Shown here: one piece after another, positions 21,807 through 34,000 of the stretch
Layout: each line of letters starts with the position of its first letter
Numbering within the stretch: the first letter of the stretch is position 1
From: Tetragonia tetragonoides
Lineage: Eukaryota > Streptophyta > Magnoliopsida > Caryophyllales > Aizoaceae
Reading direction: 5' to 3'
DNA length: 64,000 nt
Assembly: GCA_038025085.1 (NCBI GenBank)
Contig: CM076152.1
Span: forward strand, 26,496,001-26,560,000
Program-made: the position numbers and the translations under genes
The notes under the pieces: model-generated
The model's input: only the letters and a program-made list of their open reading frames with translations
What the model was told of the DNA's origin: nothing
The model's database searches: none

Positions 21807-24800
21807 GTCTGTGGGGCCAGATTCTCGGGTTTTCTTGGATTAGGACCCGGGAACCGTCGCGATACGTACCAGAGGCACGTCCCACGGAAATCGGCTGATT
21901 GAAAAGGCCAATTGTCAAGGAATCATCTTAAGGTTCGAAGTCGCCACCTTGTTATAGCCCGAACAAGGACGGGTTTTTACAAAAGAGGAGTCGCCACCTT
22001 GTTATGACCCAAACAAGGAAGGGTTTTTACAAAAGAAAGAGTTTTATAAACGATTTTAAAGAAAACCGTTTAAGAAACCCAAAAGTTGACTCCATCGCGA
22101 TAAGGCACGAAAATTCTTTGATTGGTCTGCGAATCAGAGATTCTGGTTCGAGGTCCAGGTTAGAAGGTGCGGACGTCCTCGGACCCGTCTCCTCCTACGT
22201 ATTGAGTACGGACTCTTTACTAATACGTTGTATCCCATATGAAAGCTTTGAATTGAATTATGTAATGCCTTGAATGATAAAGGGAAAACACATTATATGT
22301 ACACATTGTCACTTAGCACACAGAAAAAGTCAGTTTTGAACCGGTGTATTCGTTTACGTACGGCGGGTTTGGATATTGCAAAATACTGCACTACGTACCA
22401 TTCATCGTAGGTCTTGAATCTACTCTAGGATCAAAACCCTTATGTAGTTCTGACCGGGGGATCCGGTCAGTAAGATTCCTTGGGTGCCACTAAGGCGGGT
22501 ATGGATGTTCTTTCCCGTAAAGAGGGATATAATTGAGAAACTTATAGGATGACTCGCAACTTAGAGTCGAATTAATCCGAGGAACCCCCTACTCTCCTCG
22601 AAGAAGTAGAGAAAAGTTCAAATGGGATGATTAGCCCGCTCCTTTAAGGCGTTCAACCCAACAATATTTGGTAATATACGGGGATCAACCCAATTCTTAG
22701 CTTTGAGTATAAAGATTAGACTTCTCAAAAATATTCGTTCTTTACTGGGGAATAACATTCATTGGTGGTGGATAGATGGATGATTTGTGTAGATTGTGGG
22801 TATGTATTGGTGGGTAATGGCTTAAAAGAGTCTTTCCGATAGGATCCCCCGGGGTGGCCCGAAGCCAAATAAGAGGGGACGATCAATAATTAGCTTCTAT
22901 TCGATCATAGGTATTCTACTGGGGAAAATGGTTGTAACTGGGGAAATATGGATTTCACTGGGGAATACGATTTGTATGAAGGTGATTTGATGGAATGGTA
23001 GGTGGAACACCCATGATCGCGTATAAGCAAATTTCTGATTCTAGCCTCAAATTTGGCCCCGGGCCGGGATGTGTACATAAACGAATACACTGGTTTTAAA
23101 AATCGTTTTTAACATAATATACATCACACAAGTGAGAGAAGTTCTTTTATTTTATTTTCCGAGTTGTATTATTAGGTGGAAGCATATGAATGCAAATGTA
23201 CGAAATGTAATTAAAGAGGCCTTGGAATAAACAAATTACAAATTGAGTATTTACAATAAAAAATACAAAAGATTTCTAAAAATCCTAAAAAGGAGAAAAA
23301 GATTTGATCTTCATGTACATGGCGCCTCGGGGGCTCGATCTTCATCTTCATCTTCAAAAGTTGGATTTATTCACAAAGGATTGGTTCATTTACAAAAGAA
23401 TTGATTTATTTACAAACAATTGGTTATTTACAAAAGCGGTTTGAAAGAACCGACAAGGGGTTAATCCAAACGCGACTTCTTGACTCCGAATTTATTTTTA
23501 TAATTAGTGGGACACACTAAGAGAATAAACTAGAGAGTTTCGTATTTTTGTTGGTTTGTTTGATAATTAAACGAAAATCATTTATAGAATCGAACAAAAC
23601 CGTTTTTACAATAATTTGGACAGAACTTCTAAAATTCATATCTTGGTCATAACTCAATAAAATTGAGTGCTTCAAAAGCCTAATTTGGTTCATTTTACTT
23701 CATGTTTCCAGTGTAAAAATCTCTAGTCAAGACAGTTGACGATCGATGAGGTATTCACGATTTACGAGCTTCTGAAAGTCTTTGGACAGACCATTGGTTT
23801 TTGATTTATTGGAAATTATTTACACGTGATCTAGGTCTAATATTTACAGGATTAGATTAGACATGAAGGTGGGTGTTTACCCAAAATTTCATGATATTTA
23901 GACAAGTCTAAGTCATTTAACGAAAATAAACAAAACGACTATACAAAAGCCTTAATATCCTAAACTTAACCAATTGTGTTTCATTTTGACAGAACCTAGC
24001 TCGGTTTGATTAATTCATTAAAAATAGAAAACACATCCGAATGGAGTGATTACAAATCCTAGATTGGTTCTTATTGAGTCTTCTATCCAAATCAAAGTTC
24101 ATCTTTTATTGACAAGGTGCTAAACACCGCGGACCTTTCAGTTAAGTGAACATTGTCATTTCTGGACATGTACTCGGTTGGTTAATTTTAGAATCAAATC
24201 TACTTCGTTAAACTTTAATTCTTCTTTACAGATTGAAGTAGACAAACTAAGGACTTCCTACAAAAATTATCAAATAAAACACACTATCCTAAGTGGTTAA
24301 AGTGAGCAGTTTATTTACAAGGTCGAAATCTGAGAAAATCTTCAAAGGGACAGCACTACTTCGTCTTTTCAAAAATTATTTAAAACTCATTTTGTATCCA
24401 AAATGGACGAAATGGGTGGCTGTAGAAAGCTAAGTCAATACTATTAAATTTACTCAGAAATAGACTAGGCTCAAAACTTAACCGTTTGTTAGTTATTTAT
24501 AGATCTATGGACGTTGGTCATTTTTAGACACAGAAACTTCAAATTTTAATTGTGGATGATTTAACCGTTGGATCAGGATGCTTTTTATTTCGGTAGAAAG
24601 CCCTCTGGACAAGGTTTTATATGACACTAATTTCATAAACCGTTGGATCTTCCTAGATCTTCAAATGAATTCTGCTCTAAAAACTGTCAACTATCCGATT
24701 TATTACAACTTTGTACAAAAAATAAATCCGAGGCCTCTATATGCAAAATGACCTTTTTTTTATTCAATTTCCATTAAATAAAAAAAATGAAAATGGTGAT

Positions 24801-25353
24801 GAGGAAGAGAGAAACATTCATTGATCACGCAAATTTGGCACAAGCAGCACTCTTCCTCACCGCAAAAAATCACTTTCTACAAGTTGGATCTAAGTCCCCA
24901 TGGAGACGGGTTCGCGTGGGCACTTAAACCCTTACCTAGGAATTTTGGCCGCTCAAAAAATAAGGTGATACATGCCCACACCTATAAAGAGTCCAACCGG
25001 TGAAAATGAGATTATTAAGGGGGGATAATAGTGTTTATTAGCAATTTATATACAAAATGAAATGGTTAGTAAAAACACTTAGAAAAATAATTGAATGAGA
25101 GAGATAAAAGATTACCCTTGCGTAGATCTAGAAATCTCAATCTTCAAACTTAAGTTAGTTAGCACAAACGCCCTTTAGTTTGCACTAACTAGATAAAAAA
25201 AGAAGTTTTAGAAATAGAAGAAGTTTTTAGAAAACCTTCAAAAGTTGAAGTAAGTTGAAAAAGATGATAGGAAAAACTAGAGAGAGAAGTAGAGATTTTA
25301 AGAAGTAGATATGAAAAAGTGGCAAAGGGCCTCTAGGTTAGATTTAGAAGGGG

Positions 25354-25361
25354 TATTTATA
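25354..25361 (-). promoter_or_regulatory. TATA box of the 5' LTR
   Basis: TATAAATA on the minus strand, conserved with 8322-8329 in the partner LTR. Transcription of the genomic RNA would start about 30 bases further along the minus strand. Confidence 0.55.
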
Positions 25362-25819
25362 AGGGGGGGAAAAGGATGATGGGTGAATTAGGGTTAGGAA
25401 ATGGAGGGTTGGATTTGGTGGGAGATGGATAGTGAGATGGGGGGTAGGAGAATGTGGATGGGAGAGTGACAAATGTCACATTTTTGGTGATGGAAAATGG
25501 ATGGGAGAATCTTGTGAGGTGGATGTGAGTAGGAAAGAGAAAAGATGAGATAAGGTGGGAGAGAAAATAGAAAACGGAAAAACAAAAACAAAATAAAAAA
25601 AATAAAAAAATAAGAAATAAAAAACGTGGGGGGGGAAGAAATTTTTTTTTTCTTTTTCTTTTTCTCCTCTTTTTTCGGATGAGAGGGGGATTTTTTTTTT
25701 ATTTAATTTTTTGGGTGGGGGGTTAATTCATGGAAAAGAGAAGGGTATTTTGGTATTTTTACTTGATACCATTATTTTCTTTTGTCTATAGCTATTGGAT
25801 GGGAACATAGGAATATTGT

Positions 25820-25880
25820 GATGTCATGCATGACATCATAGGATGATGTCATGGAATGATGTCATGCATGACATCATAAT
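25820..25880. repeat. Tandem palindromes GATGTCATGCATGACATC in U3
   Basis: Palindromic copies of an ATGACATCAT-like core are repeated here. The partner LTR (8785-8812) has fewer copies. The core resembles binding sites of plant bZIP factors, and the position upstream of the TATA box in U3 fits an enhancer. Binding itself is inferred only. Confidence 0.5.
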
Positions 25881-26113
25881 TCCAATCCTTATTTATTTTT
25901 TGCATTTTTTTCTTTTATGTTTTTTTTGGATTTTTGATTTATTTTCCCTTTTGGGCTTTGGGCTTTGCTTTGCTAATGGTTCAGTCACCTTATGAGCCCT
26001 AAATGCCATTTTTAGCCCAAATGACTTATTTAATTAGGGTAATTACAGTTAATGCTAATATTAAACTGTAATAATTATTTAAAAGAAATACAAGACAAAA
26101 TTCGGCGTCTACA

Positions 26114-26118
26114 GTCCC
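26114..26118. repeat. Target-site duplication GTCCC (right), Tat-type element
   Basis: Identical to 4830-4834 and directly after the LTR end ACA at 26111-26113. Confidence 0.9.
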
Positions 26119-26139
26119 TGGTGGAGTGACAGCCGAAAC

Positions 26140-26345
26140 AGGGGAGGGGGAAGAAAAACGCGAAGAGAAAGAGAGAAGGAAAAAGAAAGAGAAAGAGAGA
26201 GGGAGGAGAGAGAATTACCTCCGGTGGGGGTTCTCCGGCGAGGTGGCTGACGATGGAGAGGGAGAGGAGAGAGAGAGAGAGTGCTCGAGTGAGAGAGAGA
26301 AAGAGAGAGAGAGAGTGGACGGTGAGAGAGAGAAGATTGCTTGAG
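26140..26345. repeat. GA-rich low-complexity tract in the outer solo LTR
   Basis: Dense GAGAGA and GAAAGA repeats. On the minus strand this is a CT-rich leader downstream of the TATA box at 26393-26399. A similar GA-rich tract lies at 4685-4760 on the other side of the nested insertion. Confidence 0.6.
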
Positions 26346-26392
26346 GGTTTTTGGCTCAGTTTGCAAAACTGATAAACTGTCTCACCTTTTCC

Positions 26393-26399
26393 TTATATA
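26393..26399 (-). promoter_or_regulatory. TATA box of the outer solo LTR
   Basis: TATATAA on the minus strand, about 300 bases from the LTR end, followed by a pyrimidine-rich leader. Activity is unknown. Confidence 0.45.
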
Positions 26400-26702
26400 G
26401 GCCCTTAGTCAACCCAAGTCAAAGACTACTAGGTTTAGGAATTTATTTAATAATTTTCTGAATTAAAAAGCTAATTAAAACTAATTAAAACTATATGAAT
26501 AATTCTTATTCATATATAAAATATTTTAATTAAACTCCTCAAAATTAATAAATATAAATTATGAAAGTCCCATAATAATAATTAATATTATCATGTCTTT
26601 AATTGAATAAATTGGATCCTTAAATGAATATACGATTTAATCTCCGAAACTATTTATAAATCAATATAATAATTATAGAAAATATTGGGGTATCACAAAT
26701 GC

Positions 26703-26900
26703 GCTATAATTGTTATATCCTTTTGGAAGTAATAAAATCATCATACATTCCAATTTTTTTTATTTTTTTTTATTTTTTTTATTTTTTTTATTTTTGGCAA
26801 CAAATGGTGCTAATTTATTAATAACATGCAGCAAAGGATGAACTGAATTTGTTCCTAAATTTCTCATACAACTAGGGAATAGGTGTAATAGAATTTCAAC
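26703..26900 (+). mobile_element. LINE 3' end remnant, then (T7-9A) tract and a second LINE tail
   Basis: 26703-26750 continues the LINE interrupted at 2773 (GTAATAAAATCATCAT). 26751-26797 is a run of T octamers separated by A. The following GGCAACAAATGGTGC...TTATTAATAA resembles, on the minus strand, the 3' end of another L1-type LINE with an A-rich tail. The boundaries are approximate. Confidence 0.5.
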
Positions 26901-27420
26901 ATTAATTTTAGTACTGAAGATAAACATCGTACCGATCCAACCAAATTGAACTTGTGTAGAGTAGGTAGATTAATATAATATGTTTCGTATTCTACTATGT
27001 ATTGTATATGCCGGCTTCTCGTAATTATATTTGCTCATTGATAACGCTATGATGATGGGGCCACTGTTAGTTGTTCTTTTAGTTTGATATATTTGTCGTC
27101 AAACACGAGAGTCTGAACATGACATAACAGAGATGTCTCGGTTACCATTCAGTTGCACATCATTTTGATTAGCAAAGAAAAAAAAAGCCAATAAAATAAA
27201 ATAAATTTCCATGACCATCGATACTTGAGTGATCGTCATTGATTGGTGTGCCAAAATCTCATCCACATATTGCCCATCAAATTTATTATTGTTATGATTT
27301 CAATATTTATTTATTTATTATCACCTAAAATTGTAAGTTTATCTTTCCTGTTTTGAGAAAATTCCTATTACACCCATTCTAATACCAAAAGAAATTTAGA
27401 AAGAGAAGGGTAAAGGGGAA
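26901..27420. other. Unassigned A/T-rich sequence
   Basis: No ORF, RNA or element ends that I can support. Confidence 0.4.
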
Positions 27421-28660
27421 TGGGGAAAGGTGTCAGTGACACCACGTGAAGCGGGGACAAATACTTGCTGGCTGTCGGTCTCTCTCTCAGCCTACACACA
27501 TCAACTCAGAAAAAAAAAAAAACAAAAGTTCTCTCTCCCCTCAGACAGTAGACACGACATTTTCAAAAAAACAAATGTTCTTTCTCTCTCTCCCCTCAGA
27601 AAATTTCAGCCCTCTCTCTCCTCACGGCTCACGGTCCCTCCGGCGAACGGCGAACGGCGACCCTTCACGGCCTGCCGGCAAGCGCGGCGCGCGCCCTGCC
27701 TGAGCCCGCCTCAGTTCCCACGCGGCCACCACTGCCCAGTAGGCAGCAGCTCGTCGCGTCGCGGCCCAGATCTCTCCGACTCCGGCGCGTCGGTCTCCTC
27801 TCCGGCGGCACTGTACATCAAAGGTATCATTAATATTTGTTTTTTGTTAAACCCTAAATGATTAAAGCCCCAATTTCACATGTTAATGGTTCAATTTATA
27901 AATCAGGGTTTAGATTAAAATTGGGTAATTTTGCAAAGTGATTGATTTAATGTTGTTAATCTGATTTTGTTAGTTAGTTTAAGGTGTTGATTTAATTGAT
28001 AAATGATTATAGACTTCTTGATTTGTTAATTGATTAACATGTTGTTTTAATTGAAATTATTGAATATTGAATTCTCATTTTGTTTATTAATATATATTGT
28101 TAATAGTTTATGTTAATTGCTACATAATTGTTGGTGAAATTTGTTAATTTAGCTATATATGTTTATGCTAATTGTGGAATAAGTCATTGAGAATTGTTTA
28201 GAATTGTAGAATTGTTTGGAATTGTTGAATCCTTTGGAATTGTGGGATTGTTTGGAATTATTTGAAATTGTGGAATTGTGAAATTGTGTTTATGTCATTT
28301 GTGGATGAAAATTGACAATGGTTTAGTATAAAATTTGAAATTGACACAAGTCTAATTATATTTGTTAGAAAACATGCAAGGCTCATCAAAGAAATCAAAG
28401 ACACTTGATATAAGAGAACTCTTATTACGCTCAAAGAAAAGAAAAGCCGAAGGTGTTTCTTCCCCACCACCAATTGCACCAAATATTCCTTCTAGTCATG
28501 AAAGTGCTCAAGATTTTTCTCCATCACAAAATACATTTCAAACTCAAGATACATCTCAAACTTGATTACTTTTATCGAGAGAGAGCTTTTTTTACAAGTT
28601 ACCGATGAGGAAATCATAAACGACTTTCAAATTATGAAAACTCGTAGACAACAATTGTAA
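27421..28660 (+). pseudogene. Internally deleted hAT transposase gene (ZMYM1/TTF type)
   Basis: A GC-rich, CT-rich non-coding segment (27470-27822) ends in an AAG|GTATC donor. An A/T-rich intron-like stretch follows, with GGAATTGTT repeats at 28185-28285, then TTAG at about 28364. From 28374 an ORF reads MQGSSKKSKTLDIRELLLRSKKRK..., like the N-terminus of ZMYM1-like hAT transposases. Only a few bases after its stop, another frame (about 28575-28660) reads FIEREL..VTDEEIINDFQIMKTRRQQL and stops, which matches the conserved C-terminus of the same family. The catalytic middle is missing. The family call rests on the two end motifs only. Confidence 0.55.
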
Positions 28661-28707
28661 TTTTTATTTGGTTGTTATTATACTACGATGATTATGTTGA
28701 TTTTATT

Positions 28708-29606
28708 CAAGGGCGAAGCCAGGAATTTACGAGTAAGGGGGCCGAAGTTTACAATATCAAAAATGAACTAGTGTTAAAAAGTTCTTTACTTACTATTCTA
28801 TGTTTTTTCATTGATGCAAAAGCAACAATAATAGAGTCCACTATCATTCTGTACTCTATTTTTCATTTCCTAAGAATAAACAAATTCACTTTGTGTCAAT
28901 AAAATTATATGTATGCATGCTTACTGATGTTTATTTATTTTTGAGAAAGCTTATTTGTCACAATATATCTAGCAATCAATATAAAGTGACATGATAATTA
29001 AATAATTAAAAGGATTATACACAATTTGAAATACGATTATAAAATTTAAAAACAGTGGTCAAAGAATACACTTATGATTTTGAATAATAAATACTAAGCT
29101 CATTGAAAATGCAAATATGCTAATTATGCTGAACCAATTTACATAATATAGTCCATCGTATTAGAGTTGAGAAAAAAAAGGCTTACCAATTTTCCCTACT
29201 TAAACATCAGAAGTAGAATTATTATTTTTTTAAGAGTGAATAAGTTTTTTTTTAGATAAGAATTTTTTTTATTAATGAATCAATGAAAGAATACAAAAAA
29301 GTTGGAAGACAAGAAGTCCTCAGAAGGAAAGAGTGAATAAGTAGAAATTAGTAGTATCCAAACTACAAATTTGGACAAAAAAAGGAAATCCAAACTTAAG
29401 GGGAAAAATATTAAAACAATACAACAAAAATGTTACAAAAATTTGTCGCAAGGGATCGAACACGGATCCCGTGAAGGCGCGCGCCCCACAAGAGTTGCTT
29501 TAACCACTGGGCCAATTTCCTTTTCTTGATATTACTATGCGCTTTTTTTTTTTAATTAAGTTTTGCAGGGGCCAGCAAAAAAAATTAACCTGTGGCCCAG
29601 CCCCTG
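28708..29606. mobile_element. Non-autonomous hAT-like element, 899 bp
   Basis: It begins CAAGGGCGAAGCCAGG and ends GGCCCAGCCCCTG, imperfect inverted ends. ATTTTATT (28700-28707) and ATTTCATT (29607-29614) flank it, an 8-bp duplication with one mismatch, as expected for hAT insertion. There is no transposase. It sits downstream of the deleted hAT gene. Confidence 0.7.
29448..29520 (-). repeat. tRNA-like promoter segment (box A and box B)
   Basis: On the minus strand TGGCCCAGTGG matches a box A and GTTCGATCC matches a box B at tRNA-like spacing. This may be a captured tRNA-related or SINE fragment inside the hAT-like element. It is not a full tRNA: no acceptor stem is visible. Confidence 0.5.
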
Positions 29607-29777
29607 ATTTCATTTAATGTATTCTTATTATTTTTGAGTTAAAAAAAAAACGGGTATTTGCGGGTGTGGGTGAACTTGACACCCTAATTTTGGATCGCCC
29701 CTCCATTTTCTTTGCACCCATACTCTTATTTTACTGGGTCCGCCACTGGGAGTTACATATTTAAACTTACATGTTCG

Positions 29778-29942
29778 CAGTGACGGATCTAGAAAAGTAA
29801 TAATAGCGGGGCAAAAACCAAATTATTACGGTATTTTAGCAATAATTTTCAAAAAGAATCCAAAAAGTAGGGTATTTTAGCAAAATTTCCCGAAAAAATG
29901 GGGTGCTCGGGACCCTAGTGCCCCAGTCTAGATCCTCCCTTG
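29778..29942. mobile_element. hAT MITE, 165 bp
   Basis: Ends CAGTGACGGATCTAGA and, inverted, CAAGGGAGGATCTAGA. A perfect 8-bp duplication CATGTTCG flanks it at 29770-29777 and 29943-29950. No coding capacity. Confidence 0.85.
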
Positions 29943-29950
29943 CATGTTCG

Positions 29951-30777
29951 TCTGCTTCCCCCTATTCTTCAATGTGGGCGGCTGCATGTGGACTGACCAG
30001 GGAAGCCTTCAATAGACTTCAATTTATCCATAATGTTATGCATATTGACTATGGAGAAGGGGAGAGTAACACAAAGATGATAAATGAAATGAAGTGGGAG
30101 GAAGGTTTAGACTTCTTGCAAATCTAAAGAGTCCAAAAACTATTGCCATAAGGAATATCAGATCACTTTATCTCCTCTCAACTACCATTTGTGAATTGTG
30201 ACAATAAGACATTTAAAACTAGTATGAGAATGGGTAAAAAGAAAATGTGGACTCCCTTTGTCGCCCTTATGTTCATTACTCAATATCATGTCATTTAAGT
30301 GCAACAACTATTTTGGATGAATTTTAGAAGGCGGAAAAAATAATATACAAAAGTTGTATGATCTATTGGATACGCTACTTTTGTTTTTCCGATTATTACT
30401 TGAGTACTACAAGAAGCATGGATGATCAGACCTTGATTCCTTGATGGTCACATACTTTAGAGTTCACAATCTTTTGTTCATACTGTTTTCATCTTGACCT
30501 CTCTAGACCTGCTCTCTCGACAAGATACTTGCTTGTTTTTTGTTCTTTTGATAAGACTAAAGGTCATGTTTCTTGTGGGGCTCTGGGTGTATAGAGAAAC
30601 TACTTCCTGTTCAGTTTGGTGAAGGGTGATTACTGATTTTTCAGATGTGCAACCTTCTATGATCTTACCTGGAGTTCTAAATAAAGTTCCAGGATTCAAC
30701 CTGACCTCCCTTCTGAGATTTGGTCCATTCACTCCCAATACTGAAACCTACTGCAGGGCGTGAGCATATAGAAGAAT
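29951..30777 (+). promoter_or_regulatory. Probable PPDK upstream region
   Basis: No gene is supported here. The last 40 bases before the ATG contain CTACTGCAG followed by GGCGTGAGC, which could be a splice acceptor of a leader intron. I cannot place the transcription start or a convincing TATA box. Confidence 0.35.
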
Positions 30778-31068
30778 ATGGCATCAGCTTTCAAGGGGCT
30801 TCTGATCAGATCTCCACCTGATGTCTGTGCACAGACAATATTAAAAGTGAAGCATATGGGTCAGATCTGTCATTCAAGGGAGCCAAGTTCACATCATTGT
30901 AACCAATGTAATCGATTTCAACATGCTCCTAGTCAAGACTTGTCCACTGGTCTTAATAATATATTCAAATATTTGAAGGTCAGCAAATTTCAGGCTCCAG
31001 TTGGAAGTCATTTGAGGTCAAAAGCAATCATGGCCCCAGTCTCAGACCCAACACCAACCACCAAAAAG
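30778..31068 (+). CDS. PPDK: PPDK exon 1 (transit peptide)
   Basis: 97 whole codons from ATG, ending AAAAAG|GTACCA. Ser/His/Arg-rich and poor in acidic residues, as expected for a chloroplast transit peptide. An in-frame Met at residue 85 (MAPVSDPT) could start a cytosolic form. Confidence 0.85.
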
Positions 31069-34000
31069 GTACCATAGAATTAGCTGATCACTTTCAGAGC
31101 AAGGCTGTGATCCTGCTGTCATTTAATGTAGTTTGCATGCTCAAGTAACAATGCAGTTGGATTCTTGTCACTCATATCTTATTGGAGGCTTTAGATCCTG
31201 TTGCCTCTAGAGATAAAGTGCGCTACCTGTTCACCTGTTTACTAAATGTTTCTCCATCTTTTTCCAATTTCTCTTGTCCATACAGCTGGTATTCACTTTT
31301 GGTAAAGCAAAGAGTGAAGGCAACAAGGGTATGAAGTCCTTGGTAAGTCATTGTGCATACAAATATGAATGCCATAGTAAATTGATAACTCAACTGCTTT
31401 ATTTTTTAAATACGTCAACGCTGAATATTCTTGAGTATGTAGAACAGATATGTAACAAGATAGGTAACAAGGAGGTAACAACAAGAAGAACAATTTGTTT
31501 TGGAACTGTAGTATTTTCATGAATGAAAACAAAATAAAGAATGTGGATTTGTGCATTATACGAATCGCTCAAATTCAATTCAACAAGATCTAGGAAGCCA
31601 ATCACTGTAACTCCATTTTAAAGTTTAATCATAAAATTGAAAGGGTTGTTATGTGTTAGATTGTTAGTCAATCAATAGAATCACACAACATTGAAAATAT
31701 TACAAAAAGACCCTACTTGCAGGGAAAATAAACCTACGCCTATTAGGAAAAGAAATAACCTTCCTAAAAGATATTTGAAATCTACTGGGGGAAACCTATG
31801 TTGCTCGGACTCGGCTAAGTGTCAGAATGTCTAGTATCCATACCCATGTCAGACTCGGCCATGTTATGAAAAATTGGCATGTTTTTCGCTGAAAATGGAG
31901 TGTCCAGTGTCCATACTCACGTTAGAGTGTCCACTGTCCGACACGGGTACTTGAGGAGAAATTAAAAGTTCGAGCAACATAGGGGGAAACAACCATCTAC
32001 GGGACAACTGAGTAATACACCAATTTGTTCCCCAAGCAAACAACTTTCCTAATCTTAACCAAGCATTTCCTACATGTACGGTGACTTTCGGTGACACGAG
32101 GGTCACCTTTTATTGAAACGAGGCCAGTGGCCATAATAAGTCACTCCTACATTTCAAAATAGTGACCCCAATTTTTTTGTGAGTTGCCATTTTTCTATGA
32201 ATTGGTCTCACACAAGACATACCAGAAATAAAATTAGGAAATAGCACAATATAAGTAATACGAAACCAAAATTGGCAACATCCCTAGTTTTGGACACCTA
32301 TTGTTAGACAAAAGAGATATAAAGCATTTGTCTACAAGAGAAGGGATTACTGTGGCTCAATGCATTTTTTTGTAGTTCTTGGGTGTCTTTGGCTGGAAAA
32401 GAATGGTCGAACTTTCAATGGGGTGTCCATTTCGGATGATATGTTTTGGGATCGGATCAGTTATCTAGCATCCTTATTGTTAAGTGGAAAGTCCCATATT
32501 GGTGAAGAAAGAGAGCCTTGAGGTGCTTATAACTAGAGGAGTTACTCCACCCATTACCAATTGGTTATGGGTTGGGGATTAATTTATTTCTAACTAAGGG
32601 GAATTCATCCAATTTCATGGTATTAAAGCGGGCTTTTGAACCTGCATTTATGGCCCCTTCTTGGTCCACATGTTGAAGGCCAAATGAGGCATTAATGTGT
32701 GTGACTGGCCTAAAATAGGTTTTGATTTGTCCATGCTTCAGCCTAATATGGGTCTATACGTTTGGAGGGGTTGAAGGGTGCACTAAGGAACTCTAGAGAG
32801 GGGGGGGGGGAATAGAGCGACTCCAATTTCTCGCGATTACACTTGAGACTTAAGAACAATGCTGAGAATAACGTCGTGGACGTTGTTCCTATGCAGTAAA
32901 CAGAACACAAAGCAAATGACTGAAAGTAAATAACACAAGACTTTTTTCACGTGGAAAACCTCCTATGCTCAATAGGAGTAAAAACCACGACCCAGTTACT
33001 TGGGATTTTGTCACACTACTTCTCTTATTACTAGAGCCACAACAGGATACAGCACAATATCCTAACACACCACACACCGTTACTAATGTGTTGTCAATCT
33101 TTCCAAGTCACACACACGCTCGTTACTAAGCTAGAGTAATTACAGATCTCTTTGAGTATAATGACTGCCTTATAACTCGATTCCTTAATAAGCAAATAAG
33201 ACTACAATGAAAACCTATTATGCAATGAGTACGCAAAGGAAAGACTTAAATGGATCTGACAGGGAACAGGGTCCAAAGGTTGTTCTCATTGTGTATTCGT
33301 ATGGAGGACTTGGATGTTTTGAATATGATTTGAAAACTCTTTTGCACGTCAAAACTCTCTCACGGCATGAAGTAAACTGAAGCTATTCTCCACCTCATAT
33401 AGGGGAGGTGAAGGGTCAGTTTCCTTCTAGGTTAAAATCGTTTTCCAAAAAATAATCTCCAAAAAGATATCCTAGAGTTTGAGATAAAGCAAAGCACTTT
33501 TACTTTACAAAACACTAATGAATCTAGATGGAAATTCGTCCAACATATTTTACAGAAGATTTAGGCCAGCTAATATAAGTATATTATCAGAATATAAACT
33601 CTAAAAGATAATAGAGATATTCCATAAGATAATACTTTCCATAATAAATAAACCTTGGCCATAAAGTAAAAGATAATATATTTTCCAAAATAAAATCTTT
33701 TTCCAATCTGTAAAATCGATTTTGCAATATCTAAATTTCCAAAACAATTTATATTTCATCAGAAGAATATTTGTGTGAAGTTCTAGAAAGATAATACACA
33801 AATATTCACAGAAATAATAAATACGATATTATGCAAAACTCGTCCAGATATACAGCTAGAAGTCCAAAGCGTTTGTTCTCCTTTGGTTCCTTCAAGCTCT
33901 AGTGCTGGTCATAGAGAACAGGGTTCACCAGACTGTTCCCTGTTCTCTTTGAACCTTATGCACTTCACCTTTGTATATGTTCGTCCCTTGTCAAGACCAC

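Larger units (their letters stand above)
4835..26113 (-). mobile_element. Ty3/gypsy retrotransposon, Tat/Ogre-like, about 21.3 kb, inactive
   Basis: Two long direct repeats (4835-9048 and 21810-26113) with TG...CA ends and a GTCCC duplication bound the element. Coding order on the minus strand is gag, protease, second gag-like domain, G-patch segment, reverse transcriptase, RNase H, second RNase H, integrase. The extra RNase H (13906-14292), the long 3' non-coding part and the antisense ORF (10294-11820) are recognised traits of the Tat lineage. The intact duplication shows that no recombination has removed either end. LTR copies differ at roughly 7 of the first 110 aligned bases by my hand count, so the insertion is not very recent. 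Multiple nonsense and frame changes make it non-autonomous now. Confidence 0.92.
21810..26113 (-). repeat. 5' LTR of the Tat-type element
   Basis: In element orientation it begins at 26113 and ends at 21810, followed at once by the primer-binding site. The TATA box lies about 750 bases in, so the U3 part is short and R plus U5 exceed 3 kb, an unusually long transcribed leader. The U3 part carries tandem TGACATCA-type palindromes (25820-25880). Confidence 0.92.
2774..26697 (-). mobile_element. Solo LTR (about 2.6 kb), split by the Tat-type element
   Basis: The sequence begins TGTAACACCCC and ends GGGGTATCACA, imperfect inverted ends typical of plant gypsy LTRs, and is flanked by AATGC on both sides. 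Without the nested 4835-26113 insertion and its duplicated GTCCC it is about 2640 bases, with no ORF or second LTR copy. A solo LTR left by unequal recombination is the simplest reading; a non-coding element of another kind is possible. A TATATAA box on the minus strand (26393-26399) followed by a TC-rich leader suggests minus-strand orientation. Confidence 0.75.

Noticed and set aside
27430..27861. 143-codon + strand ORF as a host gene
   Set aside because: It runs through a CT-rich leader-like region and past a clear splice donor; better read as a non-coding first exon of the deleted hAT gene.
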